A program made the translations under genes and the position numbers. From NCBI GenBank assembly GCA_947303825.1, contig CAMYZK010000121.1:1-7223 (forward strand): a DNA stretch of 7,223 nucleotides, read 5' to 3'. Under the pieces are notes generated by a model. The model was not told the origin of the DNA and searched no databases. It saw only the letters and a program-made list of their open reading frames with translations. This document shows positions 1 through 6,800 of the stretch, one piece after another (position 1 is the first letter of the stretch; each line of letters opens with the position of its first letter). This DNA comes from an uncultured Prevotella sp. GTDB taxonomy: Bacteria > Bacteroidota > Bacteroidia > Bacteroidales > Bacteroidaceae.

Positions 1-878
1 GAGTAGACTTTGCTTCTTGTCAGGTCTACTTCCATGCTGTAGTATGGGTTTTGCGACAGTTTCTGCGTCTCGGGGTCGTAGATGGCCATTCCCTGCCCGT
101 CATATCCTATAAGTATCTGTCCGCTGTGATTGCAGTAGAGCGAAGATACGGCGTTGTATCCCGTTGCCTCAATATGAACAAACTGTTCTCCCTGCTTTCT
201 GAACACTCCGCTGTTCGAAGAGCCTACATAGATGTTTCCCTTCTTGTCCTCGCATAGCGCATAGAGGTCGGCATGCTCAGAAAGATATTTCCTGGCCTTG
301 TTTCCATCGAAGCAAACCAGTCCGTGCTTGTCGGAGATGAGCCATAGCTGTCCGTTGTGGTCTTCCAGCAGGGAATTGACGGTGTGCGCATCGGCCAGTT
401 CTCCACCTATCTGCTGGGCTGTCTCCTTTCCGGTGAATTTCATCACTCCCAGTCCCGACGTTCCGGCCAGCACGTCGCCGTTGCGACGTTCCAGGAAGCA
501 TGTGGCGTAACAATGCCCGTCTTTGCCGTTCAGGTCTTTCATGGTGATATTGTGGAAATTGCTCCCGTCCCATGTCTGCAAGGCCCCATACATGCCGAAG
601 TAGAAGAGGCCCTTGCTGTCTTGCATGATAGTATTCACGTAGTTGCTGGCCAATGTGCTGTCGGCAGGGTTCTCACATTTGAACACCCTGAATTGATAGC
701 CGTCATATCTGTTTATACCGTCGCGGGTTGTAACCCATAGGAATCCCTGATGGTCAACATAAACTTGAGACACAAAGCTGCTTGACAGTTGCAGGTCTTT
801 ATTGAAGAATTTGCCCACTTGAGCTGTTGTGCTTGTACACAACAGTATGGCTGCCAGAAAAGGCAATAATCGCTTCAT
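1..878 (-). CDS. Hybrid two-component system (HTCS) sensor, N-terminal propeller part (partial)
   Basis: The frame is open from an ATG at 878 to the left edge, giving 292 codons with no stop; the C-terminal part is outside the window. Residues 1-19 form a signal peptide (MKRLLPFLAA, hydrophobic core, likely cut after TTA), so this part is periplasmic. It is followed by six two-component-regulator propeller (Reg_prop) repeats, roughly at residues 35-66, 79-110, 123-150, 165-198, 204-236 and 243-275. The first has the typical form, with FLWVTTRDGINRYDG. In the family such blades build two seven-bladed propellers, followed by a Y_Y_Y domain, a membrane helix, histidine kinase, receiver and AraC-type domain; none of these later parts can be seen here. 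HTCS proteins bind oligosaccharides and activate nearby polysaccharide-utilisation genes. The divergent GH3 gene is the obvious target. The HTCS class is confident; the ligand is inferred from the neighbour. Confidence 0.9.
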   Translation of the reverse strand, partial: MKRLLPFLAAILLCTSTTAQVGKFFNKDLQLSSSFVSQVYVDHQGFLWVTTRDGINRYDGYQFRVFKCENPADSTLASNYVNTIMQDSKGLFYFGMYGALQTWDGSNFHNITMKDLNGKDGHCYATCFLERRNGDVLAGTSGLGVMKFTGKETAQQIGGELADAHTVNSLLEDHNGQLWLISDKHGLVCFDGNKARKYLSEHADLYALCEDKKGNIYVGSSNSGVFRKQGEQFVHIEATGYNAVSSLYCNHSGQILIGYDGQGMAIYDPETQKLSQNPYYSMEVDLTRSKVY

Positions 879-918
879 AGTTTCTTGTTAGTTATTACTC
901 AGATTCAAGTTTTCGTTG

Positions 919-950
919 CAAAAGTAACTATTTTTGATGAAGTGACCAAA
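919..950 (-). promoter_or_regulatory. Promoter of the HTCS gene
   Basis: Read on the minus strand, TTTG (950-947) is followed after 20 bases by TACTTTTG (926-919). This matches the Bacteroidetes vegetative promoter form TTTG-N18..20-TAnnTTTG. Transcription would start a few bases below position 919, leaving a leader of roughly 30-40 bases before the ATG at 878. Confidence 0.7.
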
Positions 951-1010
951 AAGTTACAAGAAAAAAAAATTGCGTTACACTGTCAAAAGGCTTTTTCTGG
1001 CCAAAATGAC

Positions 1011-1018
1011 TACTTTTG
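1011..1018 (+). promoter_or_regulatory. Promoter -7 element of the GH3 gene
   Basis: TACTTTTG fits the Bacteroidetes TAnnTTTG -7 consensus and lies 33 bases before the GH3 start codon. No clear TTTG stands at the expected -33 position, where the sequence is AAAAGGC. A promoter that needs an activator, such as the HTCS, would be consistent with this. Dependence on the HTCS is inference. Confidence 0.6.
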
Positions 1019-1051
1019 TACAGAATAATAACCTAATTTTACCTGAAAAAT

Positions 1052-3691
1052 ATGACAAGAAGACTGCCTTCCCTTCTCTTTGCTGCTGCAGTGTCATGCT
1101 TCTGCCTGACGCTCTCGGCACAGCAGCTGCCTTATCAGAATGCTAATCTTTCGGCCCGCCAACGCGCAGAAGACCTCTGCTCGCGCCTCACCCTTGAGGA
1201 GAAGGGCATGCTGATGCTCGACGAGAGCCCAGCCATTCCCCGCCTTGGCATCAAGAAGTTCTTCTGGTGGAGCGAGGCTCTTCACGGTGCAGCCAACATG
1301 GACCATGTCACCGTCTTCCCAGAGCCAGTGGCCATGGCCTCGTCGTTCAATCCCGATTTGCTTTACAAGTGCTTCGACATTGCCAGCACCGAGTTCCGTG
1401 CACAGTATAACGAGCGCATGCAGCGTGGCAGCGGCGAGGACGAGAAGTTCCACAGCCTCTCTGTATGGACACCTAATGTCAACATCTTCCGCGACCCGCG
1501 TTGGGGCAGGGGACAGGAGACCTACGGTGAAGACCCCTATCTTACCAGCGTGATGGGTGTCCAGGTGGTGCGCGGCCTGCAGGGGCCCGAAGACTCCAAG
1601 TACCGCAAGCTCTGGGCCTGCGCCAAGCACTATGCCGTGCACAGCGGCCCCGAGTACACCCGCCACTCTGCCAATCTTACCGATGTGTCGCCTCGTGACT
1701 TCTGGGAGACCTACATGCCGGCCTTCAAGACCCTGGTTCAGGATGCCAAGGTACGCGAGGTGATGTGTGCCTACCAGCGCCTGGACGACGACCCCTGCTG
1801 CGGTTCGCAGCGCCTGCTTCAGCAGATACTGCGCGACGAGTGGGGATTCAAGTACCTTGTGGTGAGCGATTGCGGAGCCGTGAGCGACTTCTACACCTCG
1901 CACAAGAGCTCGTCGTCGGCCGTTACGGCATCGGCCAAGGCCACCCTGGCCGGCACCGACGTGGAGTGTGGCTATGGATATGCCTACAAGAGCATACCCG
2001 AGGCCGTGCGCCGAGGCCTTATCAGCGAGGCAGAGGTTGACAAGCATGTCATACGCCTGCTGGAGGGGCGCTTCGACCTAGGCGAGATGGACGACCCGTC
2101 GCTCGTGGAGTGGGCCAAGATACCCTACTCGAAGATGTCGTGCAAGGAGCACGCCCAGACTTCCCTCGACATGGCTCGACAAACCATCGTGCTGCTACAA
2201 AACAAGAACGGCGTGCTGCCGTTACAGAAGGGTAAGGAGAAGATTGCCGTCATCGGCCCCAATGCCGACAACGCCCCCATGATGTGGGGTAACTACAACG
2301 GCATGCCCAACCACACCGTCACCATCCTCGACGGTATCTGTGAGAAGCTGAAACTGAACAGCGACAAGATAAGAGTGCCTTATCAGAAGATGGCCAATCC
2401 GAAACTCTTCTATGCCGTCGGCTGCGACCTCACCTACGACAAGGTATTCGACTGCCTCATGGCATCGCAATGCAGCTTCGAGGGAAAGAAGGGCGTGAAA
2501 GGCACCTTCTGGAACAACCGCGAGATGGAGGGCAAGCCCGTCACCACACAGTATTACACCTCGCCCCTGGCTGTCACCACCGCTGGCATGCACAACTTTG
2601 CACCAGGAGTGCAGCTCGAAGCTTTCTCGGCAAAGTATCAGACAGTGTTTACCCCAAAAGAAGCAGGCGAGTATGTGGTAAACGTAGAAGGCTGCGGACA
2701 GTTTGAACTCTACATCGACGGTGAGCGTAAGTTCCGTCACCGCATCTGGCGCACCACTCCCAACCGCGTGGCTATCCAGGCAGAACAGGGCAAGAGCTAC
2801 AACATTGAGGTGCGCTTCACTCACGTACATACTTATAATGCCAACCTGAAGATAAACATTGCCCGCGAACAGCCTATCGACTACCAGAACGTCATATCAC
2901 AGCTCAAGGGCATCAACACCGTTGTCTTTGTAGGAGGCATCTCGCCTGCACTTGAAGGAGAAGAGATGCCGGTCGACATTGAGGGATTCCGTGGCGGCGA
3001 CCGCACCAGCATAGAGCTGCCACGCGTGCAGCGGGAGTTCTTTAAGGCACTGAAAGAGGCCGGCAAGACCGTGGTCTTCGTATGCTGCTCTGGTTCGTGC
3101 ATAGCCCTACAGCCAGAGATGGACACATGCGATGCCATAGTACAGGCATGGTATCCCGGACAGGAGGGTGGCACTGCCGTGGCCGATGTGCTCTTTGGCG
3201 ACTACAATCCAGGCGGCAAGCTGCCTGTCACCTTCTACAAGAGTGACGCCCAGCTGCCCGACTACGAAGACTACTCCATGAAAGGCCGCACATACCGCTA
3301 TTTCACCGATGCGCTGTTCCCCTTTGGCTACGGACTGTCGTACACCACGTTTGACATAGGCGAGGCTGCTGTTGCCAAGAAGTCCGACGATTATATTGTC
3401 ACCGTACCCGTGACGAATACCGGCAAACGCGACGGCACCGAGACCGTCCAGCTATACATACGCAACCCGCAGGACAAGGAAGGGCCACTGAAGTCGCTGC
3501 GTGCCTTCCAGCGCGTATCACTCAAGGCTGGCGAGACAAAGAACGTGGAGCTGAAACTGACAAGAAACTCGTTTGAGTTCTTCGACACCGAGACAAACAC
3601 CATGCGCGTAAAGCCAGGCCAATACGAGGTGCTATACGGCAACAGCTCCAGTCCAAAGAGCCTTAAATCTTTTGAGTTAAAAGTTTTTTGA
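1052..3691 (+). CDS. Secreted family 3 glycoside hydrolase with PA14 insert, probable beta-xylosidase
   Basis: The 879-residue product should release terminal xylose, or possibly arabinose, from oligosaccharides in the periplasm. A signal peptide ends near LSA|QQ (residue 23). The N-terminal TIM-barrel domain spans about residues 30-345, with FWWSEALHG (71-79), DPRWGRGQETYGEDP (148-162), the KH pair (192-193) and the nucleophile Asp273 in VVSDCGA. The second domain begins near 370 (VLLQNKNGVLPL, IAVIGPNAD) and is interrupted by a PA14 domain at about 470-605. It resumes with LEGEEM, where Glu635 is the likely acid/base, then GGDRTSIELP and YPGQEGG. A fibronectin III-like domain (about 770-879) ends the protein. 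WWSEALHG and SDC, rather than SDW, favour the xylosidase/arabinofuranosidase branch over beta-glucosidases. The length suits GH3-PA14 enzymes. Its own promoter and the divergent HTCS suggest induction by glycan fragments. The family is certain; the exact substrate is not. Confidence 0.95.
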   Translation: MTRRLPSLLFAAAVSCFCLTLSAQQLPYQNANLSARQRAEDLCSRLTLEEKGMLMLDESPAIPRLGIKKFFWWSEALHGAANMDHVTVFPEPVAMASSFNPDLLYKCFDIASTEFRAQYNERMQRGSGEDEKFHSLSVWTPNVNIFRDPRWGRGQETYGEDPYLTSVMGVQVVRGLQGPEDSKYRKLWACAKHYAVHSGPEYTRHSANLTDVSPRDFWETYMPAFKTLVQDAKVREVMCAYQRLDDDPCCGSQRLLQQILRDEWGFKYLVVSDCGAVSDFYTSHKSSSSAVTASAKATLAGTDVECGYGYAYKSIPEAVRRGLISEAEVDKHVIRLLEGRFDLGEMDDPSLVEWAKIPYSKMSCKEHAQTSLDMARQTIVLLQNKNGVLPLQKGKEKIAVIGPNADNAPMMWGNYNGMPNHTVTILDGICEKLKLNSDKIRVPYQKMANPKLFYAVGCDLTYDKVFDCLMASQCSFEGKKGVKGTFWNNREMEGKPVTTQYYTSPLAVTTAGMHNFAPGVQLEAFSAKYQTVFTPKEAGEYVVNVEGCGQFELYIDGERKFRHRIWRTTPNRVAIQAEQGKSYNIEVRFTHVHTYNANLKINIAREQPIDYQNVISQLKGINTVVFVGGISPALEGEEMPVDIEGFRGGDRTSIELPRVQREFFKALKEAGKTVVFVCCSGSCIALQPEMDTCDAIVQAWYPGQEGGTAVADVLFGDYNPGGKLPVTFYKSDAQLPDYEDYSMKGRTYRYFTDALFPFGYGLSYTTFDIGEAAVAKKSDDYIVTVPVTNTGKRDGTETVQLYIRNPQDKEGPLKSLRAFQRVSLKAGETKNVELKLTRNSFEFFDTETNTMRVKPGQYEVLYGNSSSPKSLKSFELKVF

Positions 3692-3754
3692 GTTAAGAGT
3701 TGAGAGTTCTTCGCAAGCGAAGCGGCAGAGCCGAGCGAAGAGCGAAGAGTTCTT
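3671..3754. repeat. Dispersed repeat, copy 1, after the GH3 gene
   Basis: The stretch starts inside the last GH3 codons: TTTGAGTTAA occurs at 3671-3680 and 3687-3696, and the second copy contains the GH3 stop codon. GAGTTGAGAGTTCTT (3697-3711), CTTCGC-AA-GCGAAG (3710-3723) and AAGCGGCAGAGCCGAGCG (3720-3737) follow. AGAGTTCTT occurs at both 3703-3711 and 3746-3754, bracketing the core. The 15-base and 18-base blocks recur, reverse-complemented, at 6400-6414 and 6373-6390 inside the third gene, separated by 8 bases here and 9 there. It has no coding capacity and looks like a small non-autonomous palindromic element. Confidence 0.75.
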
Positions 3755-3780
3755 TACTTGCAAAGACACCGTTCACGTTG

Positions 3781-3830
3781 GGAAATGCAAAAGAAAAATG
3801 AGTTTTCCTTTTGCATTTCCTGCCTTTTTT
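3781..3830 (+). terminator. Probable intrinsic terminator of the GH3 gene
   Basis: GGAAATGCAAAAG (3781-3793) and CTTTTGCATTTCC (3808-3820) form a perfect 13-base inverted repeat around 14 bases, part of which can pair further (AAAA with TTTT past a one-base bulge). A run of six T follows at 3825-3830. This suits a rho-independent terminator about 90 bases after the GH3 stop. The stem is AT-rich and four bases separate it from the T run, so it may instead or also be an operator, since its right arm contains the -33 element of the next promoter. Confidence 0.55.
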
Positions 3831-3839
3831 GTACCTTTG
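3810..3839 (+). promoter_or_regulatory. Promoter of the receiver/ATP-grasp gene
   Basis: TTTG (3810-3813), 18 bases, then TACCTTTG (3832-3839) is a good Bacteroidetes-type promoter. Transcription would start a few bases further on, giving a leader of about 40 bases before the ATG at 3886. The 14 bases TTTGTACCTTTGCA (3828-3841) are identical at the tRNA promoter (7131-7144), suggesting strong constitutive expression. Confidence 0.75.
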
Positions 3840-3885
3840 CATCCCATTATCTCCAACAATCTGTCAAATAAACGCTGAAAAGACT

Positions 3886-6800
3886 ATGGATGAAAGCCAC
3901 CACATACCCCAGGAGTTCAACTCCTTCTACCTGAAGGACGTGTCGTTTGCCCACCTCATGACACGCCGCATCTTCAACGTGCTCATTGTGGCAAACCCCT
4001 ACGATGCCTTCATGCTTGAAGACGACGGCCGCGTAGACGAGAAAATCTTCGACGAGTACACTGAGCTGGGCATGCGCTATCCACCATCGTTCACCCAGGT
4101 GAGCACCACAGAGGAGGCACAGCATGTGCTGGAGACTACCGACATCGACCTGGTGATATGCATGCCGGGTAATGCCGACAACGATGCCTTTGCCGTGGCG
4201 CGCGAGGTGAAAGCCATGAAGAGCAATGTGCCCTGTGTGGTGCTTACCCCCTTCTCGCACGGCATCACTCGACGCATGCAGGACGAAGACATGAGCATCT
4301 TCGACTATGTCTTCTGCTGGCTGGGTAACACCAACCTCATACTCTCTATCATCAAGCTCATTGAAGACCGTATGAACATAGACCACGACATAGAAGAGGC
4401 CGGGGTGCAGATGATAATGCTTGTCGAAGACAACATACGCTTCTACTCCTCGGTGCTGCCAAACCTCTACAACTATATACTGCAACAGTCAAAGAACTTC
4501 TCGACCGAGGCCCTCAACCCCCATGCCGCCGCACAGCGCAAGCGCGGACGTCCCAAGGTGGTGCTGGCCACTAGCTACGAAGAGGCCATGACCCTCTATG
4601 AGAAGTATCACGACAACACGCTGGGTGTGATAAGCGACACCCGCTTCCCCATGAAGACTCCAGCAGGGCGGCTCTCGCATGTGGAGGAGGGCGACCCCGA
4701 GGCTGGCTTCAAGCTACTCAGGGAGATAAGGCGGCGTGACGAGTATGTGCCGCTGATAATGGAAAGCTCGGAGACCGTCAACCGCGAGAAGGCCGAGAGT
4801 GAGGGATTCCACTTCGTAGACAAGAACTCGAAGAAGATGAACGTCGACCTGCGCCAGCTGCTGGAGGAGCACATGGGCTTCGGCGACTTCATCTTCCGCG
4901 ACCCGGTGACGAAGGCAGAGGTGCTGCGCATCAAGACCCTGAAAGACCTGCAAGACAACATCTTCAACATTCCCACCGACTCCTTCGTCCGCCACATTCA
5001 GCGCAACCACATGAGCCGGTGGCTCACGGCGCGGGCCATCTTCCCCGTGTCGCAGTTCCTGAAACACGTCACATGGCACAAGCTGAAGGATGTTGACGCC
5101 CACCGTCAGATAATCTTCGACGCCATAGTGCAGTACCGGCGCATGAAGAACATCGGCGTTGTGGCTGTCTTCGACCGACTCAAGTTCGACCGCTATGCCC
5201 ACTTCGCACGCATCGGCGAAGGCTCGCTGGGAGGCAAAGGCCGTGGCCTGGCTTTCCTCGACACCATACTGAAGCGGCATCCAGAGCTCAACCAGTTTGA
5301 CAACGCCTTGGTACAGATACCTAAGACCGTGGTGCTCTGCACCGACTTCTTCGACCGCTTCATGGACGACAACAACCTCTGGGGCATAGCACTCAGCGAT
5401 GCCCCAAACGAGGAGATACTGCAGCACTTCCTCCGTGCACAGCTGCCCGACGACCTCATTGCCGACTTCTTCACCTTCTTCGAGGCCATAAAGAGTCCCA
5501 TAGCCATACGTTCGTCAAGCCTGCTCGAAGACTCGCACTACCAGCCCTTCGCCGGCATCTATGCCACTTACATGATACCCTGGCTCGACGACAAATACGA
5601 GATGCTGCGCCAGCTGGCATGTGCCATCAAGGCCGTCTACGCCTCTGTCTACTACAAAGACTCAAAGGCATATATGACCGCTACGCAGAACGTCATTGAC
5701 CAGGAGAAGATGGCCGTCATACTGCAAGAGGTGGTGGGCCAGCACTATGGCGACCTGTACTATCCCACCTTCTCGGGCGTGCTGCGCTCGCTCAACTACT
5801 ACCCCATTGGCGACGAGAAGGCCGAGGAGGGAATAGCCAGCCTGGCACTGGGCCTAGGCAAGTATATAGTAGACGGCGGACAGACGCTGCGCGTCAGCCC
5901 CCACCATCCACACCAGGTGCTGCAGACCAGCGAGATGGAGACAGCCCTCACCGAGACGCAGACACGCTTCTATGCACTGGATATGAATGGGTGGAAGATG
6001 GAAAGTGGAGGGATAAACGAGAACACTCCCAGGTCAGGAGGTAGCCTCCCTTCTCCCTCCACCCTCCACCCTCAACCAGAATGGTCTACCGACGACGGCT
6101 TCAACATAAAGAACCTGCGAGTGAAGCAGGCCGACAAAGACGGCTCCCTTCAACACATCGCCTCGACCTACGACCCCGTCGACGGCATCATCCGCGACGG
6201 CATCTACGAGGGCGGGCGCAAGGTCATCACCTTTGCCGGAGTGCTGCAGCACGGCGTGTTCCCACTGCCAGAGCTGCTGCAGCTGTCTCAGAAGCTGGGA
6301 GCCGAAGAGATGAAGCGACCGGTAGAGATAGAGTTCGCCTGCAACATTGTAAACTCTCAACCCTCAACTCTCCGCTCGGCTCTGCCGCTTGGCTCGTCCA
6401 AGAACTCTCAACTCAACTTCTACCTCCTTCAGATACGCCCCATCGTAGACTCAAAGCAGGTGCTCGACGAAGACCTGCAGAAGATTCCCGACAGCGACTG
6501 CTTGCTCAGAAGCCACAACTCGTTGGGACACGGCATATCAGAAGACGTAACCGACGTGGTCTACGTGAAGACCGACGACAGCTATACCGCCTCTGCCAAC
6601 CCGCAGATAGCCACGGAGATAGAGCAGATAAACCGCCGGTTCCTCAACGGAGACTTCACTCCGCCAGGGGCAGCAACCGGGGCGGGCTACATTCTTGTAG
6701 GTCCCGGACGCTGGGGCTCGTCAGACTATTGGCTGGGCATCCCCGTGAAGTGGCCCCACATCTCGGCGGCACGCGTCATCGTGGAGGCCGGCCTTAAGAA

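Larger units (their letters stand above)
879..1051. promoter_or_regulatory. Divergent control region between the HTCS and GH3 genes
   Basis: This AT-rich gap of 173 bases separates two divergent genes and holds a -7 element for each direction. Between them lie an inverted pair GTAAC (924-928) / GTTAC (953-957), a run of nine A (961-969), and a dyad TGTCAAAAG (981-989) / CTTTTGTACA (1013-1022) whose right arm covers the GH3 -7 element. Either dyad could be a regulator site, but neither matches an operator I know. Confidence 0.5.

Noticed and set aside
357..740. A plus-strand open frame of 127 codons near the left edge
   Set aside because: It is antisense to the HTCS propeller repeats, which give a coherent signal peptide and six blades. 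The plus-strand product has no such features.
1052..1120. The GH3 protein as a lipoprotein, using Cys16 or Cys18
   Set aside because: The hydrophobic segment continues past both cysteines and a good signal peptidase I site (LSA before QQ) follows. Neither cysteine sits in a normal lipobox at the end of the hydrophobic core.
1094..2047. A long minus-strand open frame of 317 codons opposite the GH3 gene
   Set aside because: It is antisense to the GH3 catalytic domain, whose motifs are all intact. The product has no recognisable domain and its openness follows from the codon bias of the GC-rich gene.
3697..3754. A CRISPR fragment or ordinary terminator at the repeat after GH3
   Set aside because: There are no regularly spaced units with unique spacers, and the palindromes have very short loops and no following T run.
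4714..5427. A minus-strand open frame of 237 codons, and similar ones at 3847-4485 and 4608-4997
   Set aside because: They lie opposite the receiver and ATP-grasp domains, overlap each other and have no recognisable motifs.
6081..6797. A plus-strand open frame of 238 codons in another frame near the end of the ATP-grasp gene
   Set aside because: The product is Arg-rich and low in hydrophobic residues, as expected for a shifted reading of GC-rich coding DNA. I considered whether the inserts had caused a frameshift, but the motifs VEIEFA, LLQIRPI and GRWGSSDYW remain in the main frame.
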